From Chitinophagaceae bacterium (lineage in GTDB: Bacteria; Bacteroidota; Bacteroidia; Chitinophagales; Chitinophagaceae): DNA of 55,588 nucleotides. Of this stretch, positions 44,876-54,363 are shown one piece after another. Made by a program: the position numbers and the translations under genes. The first letter of the stretch is position 1. Every line of letters starts with the position of its first letter. A model generated the notes under the pieces. That model did no database searches. It worked only from the letters and a program-made list of their open reading frames with translations, and had not been told where the DNA came from. The stretch covers positions 10,473 through 66,060 of the forward strand of contig DOMR01000275.1 in assembly GCA_003509845.1 (NCBI GenBank). Direction: 5' to 3'.

Positions 44876-46900
44876 TTAATCGTTCTCCGAAAACGGCATC
44901 CATACCTTCATTTTTCCTATCTCCCTGTTGGACCAAGCATAATAAGGAATAGCTGTAATATCCATTTTCTCCAATGTCGATGGTGAGGAAGCTGTCCCGT
45001 TAATAGTAACCACGCCATCCAGCAAATCTTTCCTGTATTTTGCCTTTAAACCTGAAGGGAGTAAATGCAAATCATTCTCACCCTCAAAAAAACGGTTATT
45101 GTCAGTTTCTTCAACACAATAAACTAAAGGACCGCGCATCATAACTACCTTACCATGGGTATCCTCTATATTTGAATTACCAGCTACCAGCCGGATATTC
45201 ATCGCCAACGATAGTTCCACCTTATCTCCTTTTTTCCACTTTCTTTGGATGACTGCATACCCCATTTCTTGACTAAAGTTGTGGACCCTAATTCCATTAA
45301 TTTTCAGAATCACTTCATTCCCAGGAATTGATTTGCCGTCAACAAAATGGTAAAGGCCTCCTGGTAGCAATTCACTATTTGCCCATCCTGGTATTCTAAA
45401 ATGTAAAGTGAAATCCACTGGAAATTCTGGTTCAACCTTCAGGCTTATCAGCCCTTCCCATGGATAATTCGTTTCCATAGTCAAAGCAATTTTTTGATCT
45501 GCAATATCAATTTTTGCTTTATTTCCAATAAACTGATTAATATAAATCCCATTATCTGTTTTGCCATAAATGGAGGACCCTATTTCAGGTAAAAAACGGA
45601 CAATATTGGAGGGACAACATGGAGGATCCTCCCATTGACTCCGCATGTATTTGCCCTGAGATTGCAAGGGATTGGTATAAAAGAATTTGTCTCCACTTAT
45701 CGAAACACCAGCTATAGCAGCATTATACATGGTAAGCTCTTCTAAGTCAGCATATTTTGCATCGCCATGTAACAGGGTCATCCTTTTGTTCCAGAATGCA
45801 AGACCTATACTGGAACAGGTTTCGGAATACGCCTTGTCATTTGGAAGTAAATAGGCTGAACCAAATCCCTCGTCATGAAACTGCCTGGTACCAATACCTC
45901 CGGTGATATATAATTTTTTACCAACTATATCCTTCCATAAGGAATCCAAGGCAGGCAGGTATTTTGTTTCTTTATTTTCAGTAGAAATATCTGCCATTGC
46001 AGAATAGAGATAGGTAGCCCTTACAGCATGACCAACAGCATAGAATTGCTGGGTAACAGGAATGTGGTCCTGCATATAAGAAGGAGGACGCCAACGGTTT
46101 GGTTTATTTGCATTGGGATCATGATCAGGCGGAGCAACTTTTTCTGCTGTCATCCTCTTGGGATCCCCACGTTCGTCAACAAAAAAAGTAGATAACTCGA
46201 GGTATTTTTTTTCATCCGTTGCTTTATATAATTTAAAAAGGGCAAGTTCAATTTCTTCATGCCCGGGCACATCCAGCCGCTTATGCGGTCCAAATACCGA
46301 ATCTATATGGTCAGCACAACGTATCGCCGCATCTAAAAATTTTCTTTTACCAGTCACCTGGTAATAAGCAACAGCTGCTTCAATCATATGTCCAGCACAA
46401 TATAATTCATGTTTTCTGGGAAGGTCGGTCCACTTTTTTGAAATATCATTTACCGTCCAGTAGGTAAAAAGATACCCGTCAGGTTGTTGGGCTGCCACAA
46501 TCCGCTCAATCAAAGAATCGATTATCACTTCCAGTTCCTGATCAGGAGTATTGCTTAAAGCATAAGCAGCTCCCTGAATTATTTTGTAAACGTCTGAATC
46601 ACCGGCAACATTACCTTTGTGTTTACCCATCTTTTTTTTGGAAGCAATATCAAAATTATTCATTGAAGAGGCAGATTCGTTCAATGCTGACCTGATACCG
46701 ATTAATCGGTTTTTATCAATTTTGGGCTTCCAAAATTGATCAGTGATGATTACCTGTTGATAAGAAACGGCTTCAATTTTTTTGACGGGTAGTTTGTTTT
46801 GCCCGTTATGAAATAATAAAACAGGTGCATCTTTTACTTGTGCAAATACTGAGTTTACAATAAAAAGAAATACAGAAAATAAAAAGTGCGTAGTTTTCAT
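44876..46900 (-). CDS. GH127-type L-arabinofuranosidase-like enzyme (second copy)
   Basis: 674 residues with a signal peptide (1-21, ending NSVFAQ). It carries the same cysteine centre as the gene at 24187-26148: Glu344 (acid/base), Glu360 and Cys362 (SETCSSIG), nucleophile Cys428 and Cys429 (PPCCPSNIV), with the same Glu344-Glu360 spacing of 16. A C-terminal beta domain (LHFRIPGWANSE, MMRGPLVYCVEETD) follows. Compared with the first copy it has an insertion with Pro- and Asp-rich text around 245-280 (DHDPNANKPNRW), which could change specificity. The gene lies 166 bp after a strong terminator downstream of susD, so it probably has its own promoter and starts operon D. Confidence 0.93.
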   Translation of the reverse strand: MKTTHFLFSVFLFIVNSVFAQVKDAPVLLFHNGQNKLPVKKIEAVSYQQVIITDQFWKPKIDKNRLIGIRSALNESASSMNNFDIASKKKMGKHKGNVAGDSDVYKIIQGAAYALSNTPDQELEVIIDSLIERIVAAQQPDGYLFTYWTVNDISKKWTDLPRKHELYCAGHMIEAAVAYYQVTGKRKFLDAAIRCADHIDSVFGPHKRLDVPGHEEIELALFKLYKATDEKKYLELSTFFVDERGDPKRMTAEKVAPPDHDPNANKPNRWRPPSYMQDHIPVTQQFYAVGHAVRATYLYSAMADISTENKETKYLPALDSLWKDIVGKKLYITGGIGTRQFHDEGFGSAYLLPNDKAYSETCSSIGLAFWNKRMTLLHGDAKYADLEELTMYNAAIAGVSISGDKFFYTNPLQSQGKYMRSQWEDPPCCPSNIVRFLPEIGSSIYGKTDNGIYINQFIGNKAKIDIADQKIALTMETNYPWEGLISLKVEPEFPVDFTLHFRIPGWANSELLPGGLYHFVDGKSIPGNEVILKINGIRVHNFSQEMGYAVIQRKWKKGDKVELSLAMNIRLVAGNSNIEDTHGKVVMMRGPLVYCVEETDNNRFFEGENDLHLLPSGLKAKYRKDLLDGVVTINGTASSPSTLEKMDITAIPYYAWSNREIGKMKVWMPFSEND

Positions 46901-46984
46901 TTTTTTTGTCTCAGGTGCTCAAAGTACCGCCTTGCATTGTCCGCAAAGCAGATCCAGTGAATCACCGGTAAGAAATAATATCCT

Positions 46985-47026
46985 AAAAAAAGGGCTATTT
47001 CAAATAAGTATGAAACTAGCCCTTTT
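46985..47026 (-). terminator. Rho-independent terminator after second susD (minus strand)
   Basis: Inverted repeat AAAAGGGCTA at 46988-46997 and TAGCCCTTTT at 47017-47026. On the minus strand the stem ends in a run of six T (complement of 46985-46990). It begins 40 bp beyond the susD stop and should end the sigma/FecR/susCD transcript. Confidence 0.8.
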
Positions 47027-47066
47027 AAATTTATTATATTTTAACAACTATTCGATCAATATAAAT

Positions 47067-48794
47067 TTAATACCCCGGGTTTTGTTTTAGGGATGTATTT
47101 AATGTCAGTTCATTGGAAGGAATTGGTAATAGGTAGTTTCTGTCTGGTTTAAAGCCCCATCCTCCGTTCGCTCCAGTAAGTGTTGTTTTGTAAGGATCTA
47201 AAAAGTTATTTGGATCTATCGCAAGACCAGGAAATGCTTTCTTAAATGCATCAGTGTAAAAAGCGCCCTTAGGTCTCACTCCAACAAATAATTTATGTGC
47301 ACGCCATCGCATCAGATCATTCAAACGGAAACCTTCAGATAAAAGTTCTACCTCTCTTTCCCTTCTAATTTCATACAAAGCACTAGAAAGCGAATACCCA
47401 TAATCAGGCCATTTTGGATCAGTTTTAATGGAAGCCAGTACCATTGGCGGCATACCTACCCTGGTTCTTAATTTATTAATCGTTAAATCAAGATCCGCCT
47501 GGGTTAATTGACCCAATTCCGCCTTCGCTTCCGCATAATTAAGCAACGCTTCTGCATAACGGAAGATGATATAAGCTAATTCCCCACTGTTACCACCAGT
47601 AGCTGGATCCATTTGTGGACGGCGGAATTTTTGTGACTCATACCCGGTTGGGCCGTTTTGCGCACCACCTAACATTGGAAGGGTATATTTAGTCGTATCG
47701 TTTTTTAGATTAATTAAAACTGGATCACCCGGATTCATTATACTTTGAACCAACCTAGGATCACGATTTTTAATTAGCAGATCAATATCATTTTCCCCCT
47801 TGTATAAAGGGCTAAGTGAAATAGGAAGACCATCAGTGCAAAGATACATTTGAACCATCTCCTGTGTATAGCCTGATCCATTTGGCCAGTTCCACACTTG
47901 ATTCGTAATTTCCTGAGCCATGCTATAGCTTCTCCACATCAATATTTCAGGATTTGATCCTAAATTAATTTGATTAAAAATTTCATAATACACCTGGTTA
48001 GGGTTACCGGCAGCCAAGGAATAAATCCCACCATCTATCACTGCTTTAGCAGCACTAGCTGCTTTGTTTAAAAATGCATCGCCATTTGTTGTACCCTTAA
48101 ACGCATCAGTTTGGTGGTATTTTTCCCAAGTACCTTCATATAAAGCGACTCTTGACAAAAATAAGGAAGCAATATCTCGACTTATACGTTGTGCTGGAAC
48201 TTCATTCTTCTTTTTAAGTTTTGATACGGCCAATTCCAGGTCACTAATTATAAAATTCACCACATCAGTTCTTGAACTTCGAGCACCGTATAAATCGTCC
48301 TTTTTATCGGGTGTCAATGTTTGTTTGATGATAGGAAGATCGCCGAATTTTTGAAGCAGGTCAAAGTAATTCCATGCCCTGAAAAAATAAGCCTCCCCAA
48401 TATAATGTTCTTTCAATCCGCCATCTGGAACACGCGTAGCATTTTCCAAGAAATAATTCACATTACGCACATTTGTCCAACTCCATCCACCACCACTGGA
48501 TGGAATAGATACTACGCCATCTAAACGATTTTTGTTTGGCAACCATAATCCAACAGAAAGGGCCATGTCCGTACCAGCATCTAACAGCGGGTTTCCTCCG
48601 GATCCACTTAATAACCATCCTGGAAGGACGTTGTAAAGCCCATTAACATATAGCTCCATATCCTGAGTTGTTTTCCAAAATTGTGGATCAGATATTTGAT
48701 CTTTTGGAGTTAAGTCAAGAAAATCCTTTTTGCAAGAAGATAGAAAAATTCCGCTCCCAAGAGCGCATATAATTATGTAAAATATTTTTTTCAT
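47067..48794 (-). CDS. susD: SusD/RagB-family substrate-binding lipoprotein (second pair)
   Basis: 575 residues. The signal peptide ends in the lipobox LSSC with lipidated Cys21, followed by KKDFLDLTPKDQISDPQFW, the standard RagB/SusD start. The helical body (EHYIGEAYFFRAWNYFDLLQKFGDLPII, EALLNYAEAKAELGQL) and the C-terminal YLLPIPSNELTLN are characteristic. It is longer than the first SusD (489) and of a different subfamily, so it probably binds a different fragment. It lies 11 bp downstream of its susC. Confidence 0.96.
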   Translation of the reverse strand: MKKIFYIIICALGSGIFLSSCKKDFLDLTPKDQISDPQFWKTTQDMELYVNGLYNVLPGWLLSGSGGNPLLDAGTDMALSVGLWLPNKNRLDGVVSIPSSGGGWSWTNVRNVNYFLENATRVPDGGLKEHYIGEAYFFRAWNYFDLLQKFGDLPIIKQTLTPDKKDDLYGARSSRTDVVNFIISDLELAVSKLKKKNEVPAQRISRDIASLFLSRVALYEGTWEKYHQTDAFKGTTNGDAFLNKAASAAKAVIDGGIYSLAAGNPNQVYYEIFNQINLGSNPEILMWRSYSMAQEITNQVWNWPNGSGYTQEMVQMYLCTDGLPISLSPLYKGENDIDLLIKNRDPRLVQSIMNPGDPVLINLKNDTTKYTLPMLGGAQNGPTGYESQKFRRPQMDPATGGNSGELAYIIFRYAEALLNYAEAKAELGQLTQADLDLTINKLRTRVGMPPMVLASIKTDPKWPDYGYSLSSALYEIRREREVELLSEGFRLNDLMRWRAHKLFVGVRPKGAFYTDAFKKAFPGLAIDPNNFLDPYKTTLTGANGGWGFKPDRNYLLPIPSNELTLNTSLKQNPGY

Positions 48795-48805
48795 TTCCGA
48801 TTTTT

Positions 48806-51800
48806 TTAGAAGTTAATATTTAGTCCAAAAGATAAACTCTTCGATAATGGATAAGTTCGGCCATCACCGTTTCTTCCACCTACCTGTTCAGGATCAAGAA
48901 GTTGTATTTTTTTAATCACAAATAGATTTTCTCCAGAAAAATAAATATTGGCTCTCTTTATCAAAAGCTTATTCGTTAATTTTTCAGGAATCGTATAGCC
49001 AAATCTGATATTTTTCATCCTCAAATAGGCACCACTTGGTAAATAGCGACTAACCGGTCTGCCGTAATTTTTGCTGTTATCTCCATCAAAAACTGAGTAG
49101 GGTTTAGCATAATACGCATTAGGGTTGGCTCCCAAAGGACTAGAAGCGTCACGCCAGTAATCCATATGTTCCTCGTAAACCATCATATGCAAAGGACCAT
49201 TTGCCGGCCCTCTAAATACATTACCATTAAATATCTCAGTAATATATAAATCTTGCTTAGCTACTCCTTGAAATAAAATTGAGAAATCAAAGCCTTTCCA
49301 ACTTGCATTCGCGTTAAATCCAAATGTGTATTGCGGAAGCTGATTCCCAAGACGAACCATATCTCCATGATCAGTTGCAGTATTCTTGCCGTTATCTATT
49401 TTTCCATCATTATTCATGTCTTGATACTTTAAATCACCTGGATTCCACTTTCCTGCCCATATAAAACTTTGATTAGCCCAGCTAGTCACTTCTTCAGTTG
49501 ATTGGAAAATTCCTGGTGTATTGTACCCCCAAAGTTCTCCAATTACTTGCCCTTTGTAATAGGTGCTTAATATACCGGTAGGATTGTTGTAGGACATAAC
49601 CACACTTTTATTATTAGCTAGATTAAATCCAATTTGATAAGCAAAATCTTCAATTTGATCTCTCCAACTAATCTCTAGCTCAAAGCCCCTTGTTCTGATT
49701 TCACCTGAATTTTCCCTTGGAACGGATGTTCCCAGTACTGCAGGAATGGCTGGACCAGGACCCACTAGGTTATTAGTAAGCGATTCATACCAGTCGAAAG
49801 TGGTTGATAATCTATTTCTAAAGAAGGCCATATCTACTCCGAAATCCAAAGTTTTAATTTTTTCCCATGTTAAATCAACACTTGAAATATTAGGAGCACC
49901 CACGGTCCATAATTTTTGGCCGCTAAATAAGTAACCACTTTGGCTAATACCCATAGTTGGAATATAGAGATAGTTAGCAACGTTCTGATTACCCAAGTCT
50001 CCATAAGATCCCCTAAACTTTAAAAGATTAATTACGTTTTTAATTGTAAAGAATTTTTCTTTGGATACCACCCAACCAGCAGATACCGAAGGAAAATACC
50101 CCCATTGTTTCGTTGGTTCAAATCTTGAAGATCCATCTGCACGAAAGTTACTCTCCAATAAATATTTTTCATTGTAATTGTAGGTCAATCTTCCGAAACC
50201 ACTTTGCGTAGCCCAATGACCTTGACCATCCGAAACGGTTTTTGCTCCAACAGCAGTATTAACAGATGGAATATTATCGCTAAGTAGATAAAGAGCATCT
50301 GAGTTCAGGGCGAAGTAATTATATTTCTCCTGCTGATAACCAACCATTGCAGAAAAGTTGTGTTTGTTAATACTCTTCGTATATGTTGAATAAAGATTGG
50401 GAGACAAATAGGTGTCCGTATATAGTCTTGGGCGGTAAGATGTATTCGCTTTTGGTAGTCCTGGGGCTAATTCTCCGTTTGGCTGCATCCAGAAATATTG
50501 TTTCGCAGAAAGCTCCTGTCTATTGTTACTAGTTGTGTAGTTGAATTCAATATTAGTGACCCAACCTTTAATTGGCTCTAAGATAAATCTAGGCGCAAGT
50601 ACCATTTGGCTTTTGTATGAATTATCTCTTTGCGTTGCCCACTCGTCAATCCTGCTTTCCTGAGTCCAGATATTTGTTCCAGGATATTTTGCAGGCATCG
50701 TCGGTTTCATTTTTGTCATCATATCATAAATACGACCTCTGCCTAAGTCAGCTTGCCATGGAAATTTCTCCAAACCATAGTTATATTTAAATAACACCGC
50801 AACCTTGGCCCAAGAGTTAGCTTTTGCATTAATTTTTGCATCGAAATTATAGCGGTTAAATGATTCATTACCATATTTAAGTAAACCTTGCTCATCCCAC
50901 CAACCCGCAGATAAATAATAATCCATTTTTTCACTTGATCCGGATACGCTAAGGTCATTTTTTTTCTGTAATGAATAATCCTTAAAAAATATATCGTACC
51001 AGTCTGTGTTTGCTGCAGCACCTAAACCCATCGCTCCGATGTTCCAGGAAAGACCATTCGCAGCACCAAACATTTCAGGGGCACTTCCCGGTTGTGCAAT
51101 ATTTTTCGCTAACCGGTCTAAGGCATCTGCATTATACCATGGAGAATTCCCAATATTCTTTGCGGCATCGTTACTTACATGTGCAAAGGTCATAGGATCC
51201 ACCAACCTTGGAAATTGAACAGGTTGCGAAAAAACCATATTTGATTGATAGGAAATACTTGCTTTCCCTTTAGCGCCTTTACCTGTTTTTGTGGTTATAA
51301 GAATAACTCCATAAGCGGCACGCGCACCATAAATAGCTGAGGAAGCTGCATCTTTTAGGATAGATATGGTCTCAATATCACTTGGATTGACGTTGTTTAT
51401 ATCCATCAAAATATTATCCACTAACACCAATGGTGCATTATTACCTCCGAAATTTTGCAAGCCCCTAATATTCATATTCATGGAAGCACCTGGTTCTCCA
51501 CCAGCATTTGAAACCGAGATATTCAAGTTGGGCACCAACCCCTTTAAAGCTTGCTGGGTGTTTGCTATAGGACGTGATTCAATTTGTTTTGAAGTAACCG
51601 TGGAAACAGCACCAGTTAAATTAACTTTTTTCACAGTTCCATAACCTACAACTATTACCTCTTCTAAATTTGAAATAGAAGATTTAAGAACAAAATCAAA
51701 ACTTTTTTGATTAGCAATTACCACTTCCAAAGGTTCATAATTCACCGCTTGAATCACAATAGTTTGTCCCACATCCCCGATAATGGTAAATTGACCCGTT

Positions 51801-52297
51801 GCGTTGGTAGTGGTACCCGTGGATTTATTTTTGATATATACGGAAGCTCCTGATACCGCTTTCCCAGCATCGTCTTTAATCGTTCCTGTAATTTTTCGAT
51901 CTTCGAGAAATTCACTGCTCTCTGATGGAATAATAACGATTAAATTGTTTTCTAAATGTTTATAGGTTAAGCCTGTGCCTAAAAGTATATTATCCAATAC
52001 AGTTGGAACGGATTTGCCTTCTAGATTAACATTTACTTTTTTTTGTAACGCTGCTAAATCGTAATTGTATAAAAAACGAAATTCACTTTGCTTTTCAATA
52101 GCCTTAAATACATTAGGCATGAATACCTGATTCATTTGTATTGTTACTAGTTGTGCATTAGCATCTCCCGCAACTGCTTGTAAAGTAGTTAGCAGGATTA
52201 ATAGAACGGTCATTTTCATAAACAATAATGTTTTTGATAAAGAACTTTGTGGCGTTATAAGCAATTTTAGCTTTAAACGGAGTAAGGTTTTTTTCAT
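48806..52297 (-). CDS. susC: SusC-like TonB-dependent transporter with N-terminal STN signalling domain
   Basis: 1163 residues. A long N-terminus leads to a hydrophobic signal segment (about 27-48, ending GDANAQ). An STN (secretin/TonB short) domain follows at about 50-125 (FRFLYNYDLAALQKKVNVNLEG), then a carboxypeptidase-like repeat (about 135-215, ITGTIKDDAGKAVSGASVY), the plug (EEVIVVGYGTVKKVNLTGAV, AIYGARAAYGVILITTKTG) and the barrel ending FGLNINF. An STN domain is the part of such transporters that touches a periplasmic FecR-type anti-sigma, and exactly such a pair lies upstream. The transporter therefore probably senses as well as imports its ligand. Confidence 0.97.
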   Translation of the reverse strand: MKKTLLRLKLKLLITPQSSLSKTLLFMKMTVLLILLTTLQAVAGDANAQLVTIQMNQVFMPNVFKAIEKQSEFRFLYNYDLAALQKKVNVNLEGKSVPTVLDNILLGTGLTYKHLENNLIVIIPSESSEFLEDRKITGTIKDDAGKAVSGASVYIKNKSTGTTTNATGQFTIIGDVGQTIVIQAVNYEPLEVVIANQKSFDFVLKSSISNLEEVIVVGYGTVKKVNLTGAVSTVTSKQIESRPIANTQQALKGLVPNLNISVSNAGGEPGASMNMNIRGLQNFGGNNAPLVLVDNILMDINNVNPSDIETISILKDAASSAIYGARAAYGVILITTKTGKGAKGKASISYQSNMVFSQPVQFPRLVDPMTFAHVSNDAAKNIGNSPWYNADALDRLAKNIAQPGSAPEMFGAANGLSWNIGAMGLGAAANTDWYDIFFKDYSLQKKNDLSVSGSSEKMDYYLSAGWWDEQGLLKYGNESFNRYNFDAKINAKANSWAKVAVLFKYNYGLEKFPWQADLGRGRIYDMMTKMKPTMPAKYPGTNIWTQESRIDEWATQRDNSYKSQMVLAPRFILEPIKGWVTNIEFNYTTSNNRQELSAKQYFWMQPNGELAPGLPKANTSYRPRLYTDTYLSPNLYSTYTKSINKHNFSAMVGYQQEKYNYFALNSDALYLLSDNIPSVNTAVGAKTVSDGQGHWATQSGFGRLTYNYNEKYLLESNFRADGSSRFEPTKQWGYFPSVSAGWVVSKEKFFTIKNVINLLKFRGSYGDLGNQNVANYLYIPTMGISQSGYLFSGQKLWTVGAPNISSVDLTWEKIKTLDFGVDMAFFRNRLSTTFDWYESLTNNLVGPGPAIPAVLGTSVPRENSGEIRTRGFELEISWRDQIEDFAYQIGFNLANNKSVVMSYNNPTGILSTYYKGQVIGELWGYNTPGIFQSTEEVTSWANQSFIWAGKWNPGDLKYQDMNNDGKIDNGKNTATDHGDMVRLGNQLPQYTFGFNANASWKGFDFSILFQGVAKQDLYITEIFNGNVFRGPANGPLHMMVYEEHMDYWRDASSPLGANPNAYYAKPYSVFDGDNSKNYGRPVSRYLPSGAYLRMKNIRFGYTIPEKLTNKLLIKRANIYFSGENLFVIKKIQLLDPEQVGGRNGDGRTYPLSKSLSFGLNINF

Positions 52298-52370
52298 ACC
52301 TTTGATTTAGGGTTATAAAATGTGAAGCCTTGGTGAATTTTGCGATTGTCCTTGGCTTCTTGTCTACCTG

Positions 52371-52402
52371 ATCGGGGAATGTTAGCGCATTTCCCGATTT
52401 TT
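52371..52402 (+). terminator. Hairpin with T-run in FecR-susC gap, reading antisense
   Basis: ATCGGGGAATG at 52371-52381 and CATTTCCCGAT at 52388-52398 form an 11-bp stem with one G-T wobble and a 6-nt loop, followed by T at 52399-52402 on the plus strand. On the minus strand the same stem has an A-C mismatch and no T-run. As a terminator it would therefore block plus-strand (antisense) transcription; on the minus strand it lies in the susC leader. Confidence 0.45.
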
Positions 52403-52411
52403 ATTTTCAAT

Positions 52412-53518
52412 TTATTTTATTAAAATTTCATTGTCGTGAATATCATATTTAAACATGGTAATTAATTGCAGTGCCTTAAATGCCTCCTCAACATTTTCTT
52501 TTTCAAATACACCACTAAATCTATTATTGGATATACTTTGGTTTTGTATAGTAATTTTAATGTTATACCATCTTTCCATTTTTTCAGCTAGTGTTACAAA
52601 GGAATCACCGTCAAAAACCAATCGTCCATATATCCACGCGGTTTCAACCCGGGAACTGTCTGGAATATTTTTAGACAAAGTAGTAATGGAGAGCGCTTCT
52701 AATTTTTTTGCTATTGTATTTTGTTCATTATTGGGTCGTACTAAAAGTGCTTCTGATTTATTATAAATTAGTTTTTCGTTAGGTGTCAACACAATTTTTT
52801 TAGTAGCAGGCTCATTATTCTTACGCACTTCAATCATCCCTCTTATTAAAGTAGTTTCAATAGTAGCATCTTGCGCATAGGACTTAATATTGAAAGTAGT
52901 ACCCAATACCCTTATATTTAAAGCATTTGTCATTACAACAAAGGGGCGATTTTTATCTTTTATTACATCAAAATAGGCTTCCCCTTCGAGCAAAACTTCG
53001 CGAATGGTATCATTAAATCGCGCGCCATAGGAAAGTTTGCTATCGGAGTTTAACCATACTTGGGAACCATCCGGTAAAATTATTTTTGTTTTAGTACCCC
53101 GTTTTGCAACAATCTCATTGTAATGATCTCCTTTGTCTAAAAAATTGTTTTTATTGTTATTAAAGTACGATATACAAACTACTAGTCCAATTACAACTGC
53201 AGCGGTGGCCATGGACCACTTTAAAAAAGGTTTAATTTTTTTGGCAAATTTGGTTTTGTCATCTACAATCATTGCATTATCAATGAGATTCGTAGAATTT
53301 GCAACACCTAAAATTTTATTAAAATGATCATCGCGCTCCTTTTTAGGGCTAGTATCTGTGTTGTTTTGTGTTTGCCACCAACTAGTAATCAATTCATGAA
53401 AAAATTGTTCGTCCTCACTTTTAAGTAATTCAGCGAATTCAGCTAATTCGGCATCAGTAGCCTCAGCAGATAATTTTCGAGCGTATAATTCAATAATTCT
53501 ATTGTGATTCATAAGCAT
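52412..53518 (-). CDS. FecR-family anti-sigma factor / sensor
   Basis: 368 residues if begun at the ATG at 53518; another ATG at 53512 is equally possible, and a TTG further up is less so. The N-terminal cytoplasmic part (NRIIELYARKLSAEATDAEL) binds the sigma factor, a transmembrane segment lies at about 105-125 (MATAAVVIGLVVCISYF), then the FecR domain (TKIILPDGSQVWLNSDSKLSYG, GEAYFDVIKDKNRPF) and a C-terminal DUF4974 domain (VFDGDSFVTLAEKMERWYNI). It passes the ligand signal from the STN domain of the SusC to the ECF sigma factor encoded 49 bp upstream. Confidence 0.95.
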   Translation of the reverse strand: MLMNHNRIIELYARKLSAEATDAELAEFAELLKSEDEQFFHELITSWWQTQNNTDTSPKKERDDHFNKILGVANSTNLIDNAMIVDDKTKFAKKIKPFLKWSMATAAVVIGLVVCISYFNNNKNNFLDKGDHYNEIVAKRGTKTKIILPDGSQVWLNSDSKLSYGARFNDTIREVLLEGEAYFDVIKDKNRPFVVMTNALNIRVLGTTFNIKSYAQDATIETTLIRGMIEVRKNNEPATKKIVLTPNEKLIYNKSEALLVRPNNEQNTIAKKLEALSITTLSKNIPDSSRVETAWIYGRLVFDGDSFVTLAEKMERWYNIKITIQNQSISNNRFSGVFEKENVEEAFKALQLITMFKYDIHDNEILIK

Positions 53519-53567
53519 GCTTATAGTATAAGACAAAAAAATTGGGGGTACACCCTAATTTTTTATC

Positions 53568-54146
53568 TTATTTTTTAAAATAAATTTTATTAGGGGAGGT
53601 TTCAATGACATTCATTAATTTAGCCCGAATACGTGCAACTGCAATAACCATCTGAGAATCAATGGTTTTAATAGAAAGTCCTAAAATTTCTGCTGCTTCG
53701 CTATAACTTAAGCCGTCTTCTCTAACAAATTTAAATATTAGTTTACATCTGGGAGGAAGGCTATCAATTGTCTCTTTAATTTTTTGAAGTATTTCCTTTG
53801 TAATCATAATTTGCTCAGGCGAAACCACATCTGTCATTTGTACTTGCAAATTTTCATAGGGCTCAAGTTCAATTTGTTTTGCTTTTTTTGTAATATAATT
53901 CAAGGAAGCATTTTTAGTTGCGGTATATAAATAAACGCGTAAATCATTGATTTTCATTATATCAGCCCTTTTGACCCATAGTTGTACAAATAGCTCATCT
54001 ACAATTTCTGTAGCTGCTTCTTTTGAATGAACAAAGGAAAAAGAAAACTTTGTTAGGTTGGAAAATAGCGCATCAAATATTTGACGAAAAGCATGCGTAT
54101 CGCCTACAGCAACTTGGGATTGTAATATAGAAAGCCCTAATCCCAT
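53568..54146 (-). CDS. ECF-type RNA polymerase sigma factor
   Basis: 192 residues. Region 2 is AFRQIFDALFSNLTKFSFSF to ATEIVDELFVQLW; region 4 is IDSLPPRCKLIFKFVREDGL then SYSEAAEILGLSIKTIDSQM, the helix-turn-helix that reads the -35 element. The length and order match Bacteroidota sigma-70 family ECF factors paired with FecR. First gene of the FecR/susCD operon. Its target promoters are probably its own susCD, but I cannot define a consensus from one operon. Confidence 0.95.
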   Translation of the reverse strand: MGLGLSILQSQVAVGDTHAFRQIFDALFSNLTKFSFSFVHSKEAATEIVDELFVQLWVKRADIMKINDLRVYLYTATKNASLNYITKKAKQIELEPYENLQVQMTDVVSPEQIMITKEILQKIKETIDSLPPRCKLIFKFVREDGLSYSEAAEILGLSIKTIDSQMVIAVARIRAKLMNVIETSPNKIYFKK

Positions 54147-54363
54147 GTGTTATTTGGTTTAATTGAAAATGATGCAAGCATTTTACTAATATAAACAATT
54201 TTTTTTTAACAATTATGCTGATAATTTAAAAATTATACAAAATGGTGCTGTAATTAAAAAGTAATGATTGAAATTTAAGGACTTATAAAAAACAAAATAA
54301 ATTTATAATTCATTAATTATCATATTAAAACTGCTATTTCACCAACCCCTCCATCAAACACCG
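54147..54363. promoter_or_regulatory. AT-rich spacer upstream of ECF sigma gene
   Basis: About 215 bp between the sigma gene and the CocE remnant. It must hold the sigma-gene promoter, but no box matching TAnnTTTG with a correctly spaced TTTG could be picked with confidence. No coding sequence on either strand. Confidence 0.4.

Noticed and set aside
1..46900. An ulvan utilisation locus
   Set aside because: Two GH78-type genes and sulfatases fit, but no ulvan lyase (PL24/25/28/40) or GH105 is present, while GH95, GH127 and L-fucose/galactose oxidation genes are not typical of it.
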